Shown here piece after piece: positions 10,251-22,300 of a DNA stretch of 64,000 nt. Within the stretch, counting starts at the first letter, position 1, and the number at the start of each line of letters is the position of its first letter. The notes under the pieces are model-generated. The model had not been told where the DNA came from. It saw only the letters and a program-made list of their open reading frames with translations, and searched no databases. Where the stretch lies: contig JASBNA010000028.1 of assembly GCA_038087015.1 (NCBI GenBank), forward strand, positions 372,001-436,000, given 5' to 3'. A program made the translations under genes and the position numbers. This DNA comes from Cerrena zonata. Lineage: Eukaryota > Basidiomycota > Agaricomycetes > Polyporales > Cerrenaceae.

Positions 10251-13200
10251 TCACATTGGCATCATTCGATACCTTGTATTCGAGCTAGGATACTTTTTCT
10301 TTTTAGATTGTGATCTTTGGCTCGATTTTTTGGGCTTGTAGACCCGATGCTTGTTTTGAGAACTTCTGTTTTGAGTACCACTGGTTCTACTTTGAGTTTT
10401 ATTCTGGGAGTATGTATTTCTCAACTCGTTCAATATCTGTTGATCTTGTTCGCTGGTATTGAAATAAGGTGACTTATCCTGGGTCCCATTTGAAATTTTC
10501 TTTCTCTCTCTCGATAATTGCATCAATAGCTTTTTAAAATGCATGAAATATTCTTGTTGATCCTTATTAAGATTCTTTAATTTAATGAAATCCTTCTTAT
10601 TGGTTGGTAGCTTAATCGACATATCCTTCAATGTCGCCTCATTGATAAAGTTGTTACTTTGTCCATAGCCAAGTTCAAAAGATTTTTGAATTCTTAAGTT
10701 ATTTAATTCTTTATAACAAAATTCAACGTGTTGTTTATTTTCTTCATTGATTTCTTTGGAAAATTCATTGTTTGGTAATTCAATGATACTTCCCTTATTA
10801 CTGCTATTTTGTTCGATTAATTCTTCTCTTGCACTAACAAATGAATTAAATCTAAATTCATTCAAGTTTATGTTAGTACTACCTGCAGCAAAAGTATTGG
10901 AACGATTTAAAGCTGGTGCTCGTTTCTTATTACTATTAGGTCTTGAATTATAAAGAGATTCTTCACTTATCATAATTATGACTTTAGTTCCTTTTTCTAA
11001 AATCAAATTAGCTTTTCTACCTAATTTAAGATAATTCGATGCAAAACCACCTTTCATGATTTGATATTCAACTAAATAACTTTCACAAATTAAATGGAAA
11101 AATATTCTTTCAATTTCAATTTTATTCAAAATTGATCCTTTACCATGATATTCATTATAATGGAAATTTGATTGTAAAATTTTAGCATTTCTTGATCCTT
11201 TATAAATATCCTGAAACTGTAACATTGTAACGTTTTGATTTTGAATTGATTTGACCATTAATAATATATTTTTAGCATGTTCAGTAAAATCTTTTTCAAT
11301 TGTTTTAACCTTATTTGATCTTGCACAATTATCACAATTTTTATTACAATTTTTTGGATCAAATTTTTCATTAAAATATAATAAAACTTGTTGTCTTCTA
11401 CAATCGGATATATTTTCACAATATTGTTTCACTTGTCTTAATTTAGCGGAATGACTTTCTTTACCGATATCATCAAGTGAATCATCCCTTTGAATAAAAT
11501 TTTGAATTGTGACTGCATCTCTTGAATGGAAAAATAAATAACATTCGGAAGGTTTACCATCTCTCCCAGCTCTACCAGTTTCTTGATAATAACCTTCTAA
11601 GTTTCTTGGAATAAACAAATGAATAACATATCTAACATCTGGTTTATCAATCCCCATACCAAATGCAATTGTAGCACAAATTACTTGTAAATGATTATTT
11701 TGCCATAATTGTTGTATTTTAAATCTTTCATTTGGATCAAGACCCGCATGATAAAATGAAGCTTTAATACCCCAAGAATTTAATTTATCACTAGTTGTTT
11801 CACACAGTTGTTTTGAGTGACAATATATGATACCAGACTTATTTTTTTGTTTAGTAGAAATATAATCTTTAATCCAGTCAAGATATCCACTTATTTTAGG
11901 TCTAACTTCATAGTATAAATTAGTACGATTAAAACTTTGCTTCAATAAGATTGGATCATCCATATTTAAATGATGAATAATATCAAGTCTAACTTTTTCA
12001 TTTGCAGTAGCCGTTAACGCCATCAAAGGTAACGAAGGATATTTTTGTTTAAACATATTCATGTTTTTATAATCTGGTCTGAAATCATGGCCCCAACTAC
12101 TAACACAATGTGCCTCATCAACGACAACTCTTGCTAATAAATTTTGTTGAAATAACTTGTCAATTATATTTTGAATTCTAGTCGAAGTATTAATCATTTC
12201 TGGCGATAAATAAACCAAATCTAATAGACCATCTTTGAAAAATTTAATGGCAGAATTTTTCTCTCGTTCGTTATCTCTTGAACTAATCATACTTGCTTTT
12301 ATATTTTTATTTATCAAATGTTGAACTTGGTCTTGCATTAAAGATATCAATGGTGATATAACAATGGTTGTTCCTTTTGTTTTACCCGATTTAATTAAAG
12401 CTGGTAATTGATAGCATAATGATTTCCCACCACCGGTTGGCATTAACACGAATACATCTTTACCCATTAAGGCCGAAGTAATTGCTGTTAATTGATTTGG
12501 TCTAAAATCAGGTAGCTTGAAAACTCTTAATAAGACACTATAAACGTCTTTAATAAAAGGTTCGGAACCTGGAGGGATATCTTGAGGTAATTGAGTAGAT
12601 GAGGGCAAGGTTGATTTGGAGGAGTTATTATTCATTAGCTCAAGTAATTCTTCATCATCAGTATCACCAAAATCACTATCATTAGAGATTGGAATTGGTT
12701 TTTGAGTTTTAGCAGGGAAAGTAGGAATGGAAGAACTAACAATTTCATCGATTTCATCATCATTCCTATTACCGATATCATCATCGTCGTCGTCGTCATC
12801 GGAACTTATTTCTATAATATCATGATTATTCAATTCACGTTCTTGATTAAATTGAGTAGTACAATCCAAATCATCAATTTCCTCAACGGTATCTTCGAAT
12901 TCTTTTTCTTCTAAGTTTGGTTTTTTATCATTCATGGTTGAGTTATCATCTACATCACTTACCAAATCAATTTCTGAGTTGGCCACATTATAGTTGACTC
13001 CCAATTTATCAGCAACGTCTTGAGATAATTTCAAATTGTTAATTTCATCATCATCAACGATGATATTATTGTTTTCGCTTTCCAAACGCACTTGGGTATC
13101 ACGGTACGAGTCATCCACCGAGGCATCATCGTTGTCATCGATGAAGTCGCTCAAGTCGTAATTATCATCCGCTTCGTTTGGTGGGGTATACAAGCCTTCA

Positions 13201-14018
13201 AAGGTGTTATTCCCGAAATCATCTTCATCATCGTTGTCGCTATGCGGAAGAGGAGCAGGAGGGGGTGGATGATTACTTTTAGTATTAAGCACAATCTGTC
13301 TTGCCTCCTCCAAGTTCATTTTCAATTGATTTGGAGAAGGAGGTGCATCATCTATGTTAGTATCGGAGAAATCAGAAGTGAAATCGATCCCGTCTAATTG
13401 GTTGAGCGAGTCTTGTTTAGCAGGAGAAGGGTTTTCCGATAACGAGTTGATCAAGTCGGTGTCATCGATCGAGTCATTATTCAAAAACAGTAATTTAGAT
13501 CTTAGTTTGACTTGATTATTATTAATTTTATCAAATCGTGGTTTGAATTTCAAATTGAAAAATCTCTGTTTATCATCGACCGAAATCGACGTCGACTCCG
13601 TGATGGAGTTCTTTTCGTTCAACAAGTTGATTTTGGCCTCGCAGATTCTTATATAGTCTTGAAGTAGCTTAACATCATCCTTCCCCAGATCATTGGGTTT
13701 GGTTTTCTTAACCAACCGATCATCCAAAGTGCTCTGTCTCTTGGTACTGGGTATTTGCAGCGGTCTGTTCTGCGTGCTGGTGTTCTGCCCCGCCACCACC
13801 GGCGTTATATCTATTATATCGTCATCAATCTGTTCTTTATCATTAGCCGCCGGGATGTTGATTTGGGTTGAGTTCTGCAATGGTCGTACTGTCCTGGGGA
13901 CCGGCGCCGCCACGTCGCTCGCCTGGTTCATGATCGCGATCAAGCCCGAGTCCACCGCGTGCGCCCGCTCTTGCGAGAGATGGCGTAGGTGCTCCTTCAA
14001 GTTGTTGGATATGGGCAT
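10251..14018 (-). CDS. SGS1: RecQ-family DNA helicase Sgs1 (BLM homologue)
   Basis: 1255-residue 3'-5' helicase. With Top3-Rmi1 it dissolves recombination intermediates and protects forks (family knowledge). Residues 1-490 are acidic and disordered. The helicase core follows: motif I LMPTGGGKSLCYQLPAL (about 525), the Walker B/RecQ motif DEAHCVSSWGHDFRPDY (about 633), motif III LTATANEKVR, and motif VI QETGRAGRDG. The RQC zinc-binding Cys cluster (CRRQQVLLYF, CNKNCDNCARS) is intact. An HRDC-like helical domain lies around 1085-1145, followed by a basic Lys/Arg/Ser tail. Length is somewhat shorter than the 1447 residues of S. cerevisiae Sgs1. An ACGCGT box lies 37 bp upstream of the start. No frame breaks found. 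Confidence 0.95.
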   Translation of the reverse strand: MPISNNLKEHLRHLSQERAHAVDSGLIAIMNQASDVAAPVPRTVRPLQNSTQINIPAANDKEQIDDDIIDITPVVAGQNTSTQNRPLQIPSTKRQSTLDDRLVKKTKPNDLGKDDVKLLQDYIRICEAKINLLNEKNSITESTSISVDDKQRFFNLKFKPRFDKINNNQVKLRSKLLFLNNDSIDDTDLINSLSENPSPAKQDSLNQLDGIDFTSDFSDTNIDDAPPSPNQLKMNLEEARQIVLNTKSNHPPPPAPLPHSDNDDEDDFGNNTFEGLYTPPNEADDNYDLSDFIDDNDDASVDDSYRDTQVRLESENNNIIVDDDEINNLKLSQDVADKLGVNYNVANSEIDLVSDVDDNSTMNDKKPNLEEKEFEDTVEEIDDLDCTTQFNQERELNNHDIIEISSDDDDDDDDIGNRNDDEIDEIVSSSIPTFPAKTQKPIPISNDSDFGDTDDEELLELMNNNSSKSTLPSSTQLPQDIPPGSEPFIKDVYSVLLRVFKLPDFRPNQLTAITSALMGKDVFVLMPTGGGKSLCYQLPALIKSGKTKGTTIVISPLISLMQDQVQHLINKNIKASMISSRDNEREKNSAIKFFKDGLLDLVYLSPEMINTSTRIQNIIDKLFQQNLLARVVVDEAHCVSSWGHDFRPDYKNMNMFKQKYPSLPLMALTATANEKVRLDIIHHLNMDDPILLKQSFNRTNLYYEVRPKISGYLDWIKDYISTKQKNKSGIIYCHSKQLCETTSDKLNSWGIKASFYHAGLDPNERFKIQQLWQNNHLQVICATIAFGMGIDKPDVRYVIHLFIPRNLEGYYQETGRAGRDGKPSECYLFFHSRDAVTIQNFIQRDDSLDDIGKESHSAKLRQVKQYCENISDCRRQQVLLYFNEKFDPKNCNKNCDNCARSNKVKTIEKDFTEHAKNILLMVKSIQNQNVTMLQFQDIYKGSRNAKILQSNFHYNEYHGKGSILNKIEIERIFFHLICESYLVEYQIMKGGFASNYLKLGRKANLILEKGTKVIIMISEESLYNSRPNSNKKRAPALNRSNTFAAGSTNINLNEFRFNSFVSAREELIEQNSSNKGSIIELPNNEFSKEINEENKQHVEFCYKELNNLRIQKSFELGYGQSNNFINEATLKDMSIKLPTNKKDFIKLKNLNKDQQEYFMHFKKLLMQLSRERKKISNGTQDKSPYFNTSEQDQQILNELRNTYSQNKTQSRTSGTQNRSSQNKHRVYKPKKSSQRSQSKKKKYPSSNTRYRMMPM

Positions 14019-15102
14019 GGCATCACCTTGTTGATGGATTTACCGCCAACTACAACGCGTTGATAAATAAATAAACCTCGCGAGAAACCCCCGTACATCT
14101 CAAAAAAAAATAAAGAAAAAATCGGAACACCTCCGTACACCACAAAAATCGTCCCTTTCGTGCATCCGTACACCGGCTCGATGGCAAAAGTTCTCCCCAT
14201 TCCAAAAACGGCAATCGCAAGTGGTCCAATCTCCTCACTTTGCAAAGACTCCGCCAAAATATCCGTTTGTCGGAAAATTCCCAACCAACGACTCAGTGCG
14301 CATTTCACCCGGTACTGCGAGTGATTGGCAATTGTTTGTGACCGAAAGTCGGTTTACTGATGGAAAAGATAACAAGCCAGGCCAGCAACAAGGTCCCCGG
14401 AAACGGCCAGAGTGAATGGTACTCGAGTGCTTGGGTGCTGAGAGCCTGCTGGTGATCTCTGAGCCCATGGAAGCCGTCACTCGGAGACGACCCTTGCAGA
14501 GGGGGTGAATTGTGAGTTGTGAGTCGAGCTGTGCTGAAAATGGTGAGTTGTGAGTGCAAATGCTTGAACTGACTACGTAAATGATCAGCTAAATGATCAG
14601 GATGTAAATGAACAGGTAAATGTTCAACGATGTACATGTCTGTAAAAGATTAAGTGTATACAAAGGTCGGTGGAGGTACTGTGGTAGTAGTAAATCTGAT
14701 CAACAGTAATCTCCGGTCTCGTCTTTTAATTTTTCCATACATTGCTCATTTAGCGATGGCACCACTGGCAACCACACCACAATTTTTTCATACGGAGGGT
14801 GAGGAATCAGCTAATGAGAATCAACCCCGTTTGCAAAGGGATTTGTAAGAAGAACCGACCCAAGTAGTTATTGGGATTCACTTGACAGTGCCATTGTTGC
14901 AGCAGCAGTCGTTGGTTGGTCTTTTCTTTTTCGATACTTCGCTTTTCTCAGCTTTTTCTAGTGGAAAAATTTCAATCCCCTCCATACATTGTGTTTTTTA
15001 GCCTCACGTTAGGAACTTTTATTATTTATATATATATATCTATCTGGATCCCAAACTTTTACTTCATTATTTGCATCCCCATACTCATATTTATCTAGGA
15101 CT
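14019..15102. other. Divergent promoter region between SGS1 and the CCCH gene
   Basis: 1084 bases. It carries an MCB box near SGS1, short GTGAGTTGTGAGT repeats near 14509-14554, and TA repeats (15029-15040) near the CCCH gene. Open frames here are short and lack recognisable motifs. No RNA gene recognised. Confidence 0.6.
14055..14060. promoter_or_regulatory. MCB (ACGCGT) upstream of SGS1
   Basis: ACGCGT sits at the centre of the palindrome CAACGCGTTG, 37 bp before the SGS1 start. MBF-type factors use this site to drive G1/S expression of DNA replication and repair genes. The functional link to SGS1 is inference. Confidence 0.5.
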
Positions 15103-15864
15103 ATGACTACGTATCATCAAGTTCCATTAACAACTCTACCAGTTGAAACCAATAAGAAGGTGAACAACCAATACCAGAATCATACTCCATTAGGGTTAAG
15201 TATTACATCCTCATCTACATCGCTGTCATCTGATTTGGGTCTTGGGCTTGGTCAAAGTGAATTATTACCTGACTTATGGCTGGGTCCATCCCCATCAACA
15301 TCGACCGGGTCCGATACTTTCAAATTCAGAAGTAACAGTGTTTGGTCAGAACAAGAAGGTAATAATATCGAGTACGCTAAATCGTTACTACCAAATAATT
15401 TATTAGACTCAAATGTATTACCAAATAATTTATTAGATTCAAACGTCTTGCCAGCGTTAACCGAAGAAAATTTATTGTTCAATACTAATCCTACAATACC
15501 ACCACCACAAGCAGCACCCCAAGCAGCACCCCAACAAATTCAGTATTATAACTACCAACCTACTTTTTCTGATCATTCAAACGAAGAGATTTTCAACTTT
15601 GAACAACAGAAACCCATTCCTCCTACAAGCCCAAAGTTAAAACAGCAAAATGTCAATACTCAATTGTATAAAACTGAATTATGTGCATCATTTATGAAAA
15701 TGGGATTATGTCCTTATGGTAATAAATGCCAATTTGCTCACGGCGAAAACGAGTTGAAATTAGTGGAAAGACCCCCTCAATGGAGATCAAAACCTTGTGC
15801 TAACTGGTCAAAATTCGGTAGTTGCCGTTATGGTAATAGATGTTGTTTCAAACATGGCGATTAA
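15103..15864 (+). CDS. ZFS1: Tandem CCCH zinc-finger mRNA-decay protein (TIS11/Cth/Zfs1 type)
   Basis: 253 residues ending directly after two zinc fingers. Finger 1 is C-x8-C-x5-C-x3-H after the lead-in YKTELC (about 189). Finger 2 is again C-x8-C-x5-C-x3-H after WRSKPC, with an 18-residue spacer. This is the tristetraprolin arrangement, which binds UAUUUAU elements in 3'UTRs and triggers mRNA decay. In yeasts, members control iron-use or mating transcripts (family knowledge). The N-terminal 185 residues are Ser/Asn/Pro-rich. They contain an exact tandem duplication of NNLLDSNVLP (about residues 103-122) and repeated PQAAPQAAP. Which of the CTH1, CTH2 or ZFS1 orthologues it is cannot be settled by eye. 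Confidence 0.85.
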   Translation: MTTYHQVPLTTLPVETNKKVNNQYQNHTPLGLSITSSSTSLSSDLGLGLGQSELLPDLWLGPSPSTSTGSDTFKFRSNSVWSEQEGNNIEYAKSLLPNNLLDSNVLPNNLLDSNVLPALTEENLLFNTNPTIPPPQAAPQAAPQQIQYYNYQPTFSDHSNEEIFNFEQQKPIPPTSPKLKQQNVNTQLYKTELCASFMKMGLCPYGNKCQFAHGENELKLVERPPQWRSKPCANWSKFGSCRYGNRCCFKHGD

Positions 15865-16379
15865 CTCATTCATAAAACGTGCTTGTTATTTATTTATTCC
15901 TCTTATTTATTTTTCATATTTATTCTGATGTTTATAGTAATGCTCTCCCCCCACCCAAAAATTTGATGTTTATGTTATTTACTCGTCAATTGTACTACTA
16001 CATTCTACATGATCAACTATGCAGCCTCAGATTATCATAAACATCACTACACTGTGTGGTGATATGATGACCGTGATGTTCTCCGCAGCGCCCACCGTTA
16101 AGTGAGTCTTCCCTTACGAGAATTACTGTAATGGATGAATTAACTATAGTCGTTCCTCATCGACTGTTATAGTTGATAAGGAACCAAAGAGAAAAAATTT
16201 TCAGTTTACGGTGGGCTCGAGGTGCTTTATATACTGGTGGTGTTTGGCCGGGTAACCGTTGTCTATTGGAAAGTTAGTGGTGGGTTTTGTACTGCGCACA
16301 CCCGGCTTTCTATTACTGAAAAATTTTAATATATCGAAACTAGTTGTAGGTTTATCATTACCAAACCCCCCTATTAAGG
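15865..16379. other. Intergenic: CCCH gene 3' flank and GCN1 promoter
   Basis: 515 bases. The 3' half holds the structured element described separately (16040-16216). TA-rich sequence follows up to the GCN1 ATG. No open frame of interest. Confidence 0.6.
16040..16216. other. Strong multi-stem structure upstream of GCN1
   Basis: AACATCAC (16040-16047) pairs with GTGATGTT (16073-16080). Nine bases later GCCCACCGT (16090-16098) pairs perfectly with ACGGTGGGC (16208-16216). Inside that, AACTATA/TATAGTT (16142-16148, 16168-16174) and GTCG/CGAC (16149-16152, 16161-16164) form a further stem. It ends 163 bp before the GCN1 ATG. It may be a non-coding RNA, a 5' leader structure or a DNA-level element. 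Identity unknown. Confidence 0.45.
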
Positions 16380-19300
16380 ATGAGTGATGTAAATGAAGAT
16401 ACCCGGTTATCGTGGGATTATATCAAGGACAATTACCAGCAATCCATTTACTCATCTTTAACCAAGAGAAGAATCAATTTTTTGAATAATTTATCAAACT
16501 TATTGATTGCAAATCAAACTATCAATGATGATGATAAGATTTTGGGAGTAATTGCTAAAACATTACTCAATACTTATAATTATTACTCCGACCATGATTC
16601 AAGATTGGCGGTTTTACAAGTGTTGGAAAGCTATGTAAAATTTGATTCAAATTACTTGAAAATTTTCATTAAATATTTAAATACTTTATGTTTAAATAAT
16701 CAATTTTCCTTAGCAATCACGGATTATTTGACCTTATTAAGCTGGATCAATAAATTGAACAACGCCGGTTTCCAATTGAACTTAGTTAATGATGAAATCT
16801 TAACTCAACTCGTTCTAACTCAAAGTTTATTATTAAATAGTACAATTACAACCAGTTCCAATTTTAAATTCTCAAAACATATAAGGAGAGTCTATGATTC
16901 TACCATTGCTTCCACTAAAGCTTCAATCTCAATTGCATTATCAAGCTCCTCCGATGATCTTATTGATACCTATATAAGTACTTTACTAAATTCAACTCCT
17001 CATAAATCAAATTTATCAATTATACTTAATTTTGCTGGTGTTTTATCAAGTTCAATCTTAGATTTACAACCAATTCATCCTTCTTTTTATAATCATTTAT
17101 TTGAAAATTTGAACGATTCAAAATTGAAAATCCTTGATTATTATACTGGTCATGTTTTAACTGCTAAAGTTCCTCCAATTCCCCAATCTTTAGATATTTT
17201 CCACCAATACTTCATTCATAATTTCATAGTCCAAGATGATTTTGCAATTAAATTATTACCTGCTTTGGAAAAATCAATCTTGAGATCAAGTGATTATACT
17301 TTTGGCTCCAATCTTGTCATTTCCCTATTTGAGAACTTGAATCAATCAAAAGTAAATTTGAGTGATATCTTGATTGGCTCCAAATTATTGAATCATACTT
17401 TTTCCGGTATTAAATCTTCGAAACCTTTGGTGAGATTGAATGCTTCCAAAACTTTAATCAAGATTATCGATTCCTTAATTGTTTCAATGTCTTCGGAAGA
17501 TTTTAACAAATTGATTGATGAAATTTTGAAAAATTATAAAGCAACTTCAAATTCTGATATCAAGTTCGATCTTATTAACTTATTGAAATTTTTACCTAAA
17601 AATTTGGACGTTTCTTTGAAAATTTGTAAAGATTTAAATCCAATCGTTTCAAAAGATCAAAATGAAACTTCTTTAACTGGTTTGGTAAACTCATTCATTA
17701 CTCATTTCTTAAATATCATCAATAATGAAGCTTGGAATGACACCGATGTTTCAAGTTTCGAAAATCAAATTAAAACTGGATTGGCCGACAAAAAAACTCA
17801 ATTAAGAAAAATTTGGTTCTTGGAATTAGGTAACCAATTGTTCGATTTCAATTCCCAAATTTCTTCAAGATTTGCCAATTTCTTATCAAGCATCCATCCA
17901 GTCATGTTGAAATCCTTAGATGAAGCTCATGTATCTCCTTTACCAGCAATCACAAATAAAAGCATCGTTTGTTCTTATGTCACTATTGCTTTATCCCCAA
18001 TCTTTGCAAATGTTTTGGAAATTGATTCGAAAAAAGTCTTCGTTGATTCGTTAATTGACTCCGGTGATAAATTTTCTATATTGGTTAGTCCAAAAGTTAT
18101 TACAAAATTGAACGAGTTCGAATCCAATTGGTGTACCAAGAGTCTTGTCACTAGCTTGAATTACATTGAATCTTTAAGCTCTGATGATCAACTTGCTTAC
18201 GGTTTATCTTGGTTATATTTTAATATATCGACTAATATTCCATATGATCAAAGATTATTGAGTTTGAAATTAATCAAACGTGGCTTCACCCAAAATCCAA
18301 AAATTTTAAGTAACGCTATTATTAATGCAACTAATAAGGTTTTGAGTGACCTTGATGCCAATTCAATCGATCAGGATTTGTTCAAGTATAATTTAAAACT
18401 TTTATCACCAATATTTTCCGTCATCACCACTAAAAGCAATGAACAATTCGAAGAGATAATTGAACAAAACTTATCGAGATTATTGGTCCCTTCAAATCAT
18501 TCCCAGATTCCGATCAAATTAGAATGGATCGGTTTAACTCAAAGATCCAATGTTGACGTCGGTAAGTTAGTCGAATCAAACTATGATTCTTTTATTAATG
18601 AAATTTACCATAATTTAAACTCTTCCAATACCAACGGTGACGTTTATAAAGCTTCTTTACGTTCAATGAGCATTATAAGTTTTATTCGCCCAGACTTGGT
18701 TGGTCCTAAATTATCGTCATTACTCAGTCAAGATTTGAAACTTGATGCTTTAAATAACTTAGATTCAACAAGTGTTCAAATTTGGAGAGCAAGTCAAAAT
18801 GAATTAGTAGTGGATGTTTTAGCTGAAAACGCAAATGGTAAAAAGAAACAAGAAGATAAGAATGCAAGAGATTATGAAACTAGAAAATGGGAAGAATCCT
18901 TGAAAAAAAGAATTAGACGCCAAAAAGAAATCAATTCCTAAAAGATTAACTAAACAAGAACAAGCCTTGGTTAATGAACAATTAGCTAAAGAACAGGAAA
19001 TTCGTTCCAGCGTTCAATCGTCAATTAATCATTACTATAGGGCTTGGCTTATCATTGATGATTTAGCTCAAAGTGCAGCTCAAGTTGATAATGGTGTTAA
19101 ATTTTGGTTCCCAGTTGCTATTTTGCAGACCTTATCAATATTGAATTTGGACATGACAAATGAAATCTTTGGCAGTTTACCGGTGAATGTCTATCTTAAA
19201 TTATCTAACTTAGTTTCTGATAGAATCGGTTTATTAAAACCATTCGTAGGGTCTGCAACTATTAGATTAAACAATTTCAAAGGTTTATCAGAAAATTATT

Positions 19301-22300
19301 TGGATGAACCAATTTTGGATTTGATTAGTCGTATTTTATTCAGAATTAAAATACTATCTGATCAAAGACCTTTGGACTCCATTTCTTTGTCTTACTTATT
19401 ACCTTTGGTTGTCAAAGTCTTGGATAATGGTAAGAAGGTTGCTATCAAAAATTCTACTAAACAGGCTGTTACTTCTGAGTTTGTTCAAGAAGATCCTGAA
19501 GAAGAACAGCTCATGTTAGCAATTGAAATTATTTCCGCTCATGCTGAAATTTTTGAAGATGATTCGATCCCAAGAACTAAAATTTTGGAAGTCTTGATTG
19601 ACCTCATGAATTTACCAGCAAAAGCTAAATTAGCTAAGGAATGCTTCTTATCTTTGTGTCAACATATCGCTGTAAATATCAATGAACAAGATTTGAAGTT
19701 ATTATTAGACAATGTGGTTGTCAGCAATGTTTTTATCAAAACTGCCATCTTGGAAGGTATCGATTCTGAATTTGATTTATCGAATGATTTATCATATTCG
19801 AATGAAATTTGGATTGCCGCTCATGATCCTGATACTAATTGCGCTGATTTAGCAATTACTATTTGGGAAGACAACAGCTTTAAGGTTGCAGATGATGCAT
19901 TAGAACAATTGTTGTCTTTTGCTGGTAATAATGATGCTGGTTTGAGGTTGTCAATCGCAAAAGCATTAATATCTGCTGCCCGCTCTTTATCTTCATCAAA
20001 CCCTGATATTTACACCTCATTTTTGAATAAATTAATCGACCTTTATCATCAGAAAGAGAACCCACCTGCTCCTAAATTAGATCAATTTGGTTTAGCCATT
20101 AGAACTAAGGTTGATCAAAAAGACCCTTGGGAAGAAAGATCAACTGTTGCTCTCTGTTTGAAATTGTTATCCCCTCATTTAACTGAAGGAGCCAACATCC
20201 AAACCGTTTTCGACTTTTTGGTCACTGAAAAAGCATTAGGCGATAAGGAAGATTTAGTTCGTCAAGAGTTACAAGACGCTGGTGTCGAAATTATCAAGGA
20301 TCATGGTTTAGAGTTTATGGAAACTTTAATTCCAATTTTCGAAACTTGTTTGGGTGAAAAAGATGATGGTACTAAAAAACAAGATAAAATTAGAGAATGT
20401 GTTATTATTTTATATGGTGCTTTAGGTCGCCACTTAGATGCAGCTGATGAAAGATTAAAACTCATTGTTGAAAGATTATTGAAAACTCTCAATACCCCAT
20501 CAGAAGATGTTCAGTTTGCTATTTCAGAATGTATTGCTCCTTTAGTAAAGTCTTTTTCAGACAGGTTAGAACAACATTTCGATGAGTTATTCGAAAAATT
20601 GTTCAATGGTAAAACCTTGGCTATAAGACGTGGTGGTGCATACGGTATTGCAGGTTTAGTTAAAGGTGCAGGTATCAAGTCATTATCTACTTACGATGTC
20701 ATCAGAACTTTGACCGATGCAGCAGATGATAAGAAAAACCCAGGAAGAAGAGAAGGTGTTTCATTTGCCTTTGAATGTTTATCTTTGAGTTTAGGTAAAT
20801 TCTTCGAACCTTATGTCATTGAGGTTTTACCAATAATTTTGAAATCCTTGGGTGATACAGTTCCGGAGGTTAGAGAAGCTACCGATTTTGCTGCAAGACA
20901 GATCATGAAGAATACCACTAGTTTCGGTGTGAAAAAACTCATTCCTCTTGCCATTTCTAATTTAGATGAAATTCAATGGAGATCCAAAAAGGGTTCCGTT
21001 GAATTATTAGGTTCAATGGCATATTTGGATCCAGCTCAATTATCAGCATCTTTGTCTACTATTGTTCCTGAAATTGTTGGTGTTTTGAATGACACCCATA
21101 AGGAAGTTAGAAAAGCTGCGGATCAAGCTTTGAAGAGATTTGGTGATGTTATCCGTAATCCAGAAATTCAAGCCATTGTCCCTGCTTTAATCAATGCTAT
21201 TGGTGACCCAACTAAATACACCGATGAAGCTTTGGATAAATTGATTAAAACTCAATTCGTCCATTACATTGATGGTCCTTCCTTAGCCCTTATCATTCAC
21301 GTTATTCATAGAGGTATGAGAGATAGATCCGCAGCTACCAAGAGAAAAGCATGTCAAATTGTTGGTAACATGGCGATTTTAGTTGATGCTAAAGATTTAC
21401 GTCCATATTTGTCTCAATTAGTCCAAGAGTTAGAAGTTGCTATGGTTGATCCAGTTCCAGCTACTAGATCTACCGCTGCTAGAGCTTTGGGTTCTTTGGT
21501 TGAAAAATTAGGTGAAGATCAATTCCCAGATTTGATTCCTCGTTTATTAGATACTTTACAGGATGAAAACAAATCTGGTGATCGTCTTGGTTCTGCTCAA
21601 GCATTATCTGAAGTCATATCTGGTCTTGGTATTAGTAAATTGGATGAATTATTACCAGTTATTTTGACAAACGCTACCAACTCTCGTACCTATATTCGTG
21701 CTGGTTTCATGCCACTTTTATTGTTTTTACCAGTTTGTTTCGGTACCCAGTTCTCTCCATATTTGAGTAAGATCATTCCACCTATCTTAGCTGGTTTAGC
21801 GGATGTCGATGAAGAAATTCGTGATACTTCGTTGAGAGCTGGTAGATTAATTGTCAAGAACTATGCCAAGAAGGCTGTTGATTTGTTACTTCCAGAATTG
21901 GAAGCTGGATTATCCGATTCTAATTACCGTATTCGTCTTTCCTCAGTTGAACTTACTGGTGATTTGTTGTTCCAAGTTACTGGTATTTCTGGTAAGAATG
22001 AACTTGTTGAAGAACAAGCTGAATATTCTGGTGAAGTTAACAAATCACTCTTGGAAGTTTTGGGTCAAGAACGTCGTGATCGTGTTTTGGCAGCCTTATT
22101 TGTTTGTCGTTCAGATGTTACCGGTATCGTCCGTAGTGCAGCTGTTGATATTTGGAAGGCCTTGGTTGCTAATACTCCTAGAACTGTTAAAGAGATCTTA
22201 CCTACTTTGACTACTATTATTGTTCGTAGATTAGCATCTCCTGATGAAGTTCATAGAACTATTGCTGCTTCTACATTAGGTGAAATGGTTCGTAGAGTTG

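Noticed and set aside
14305..14637. 110-codon minus frame between SGS1 and the CCCH gene
   Set aside because: Overlaps three other short frames on both strands. No conserved motif.
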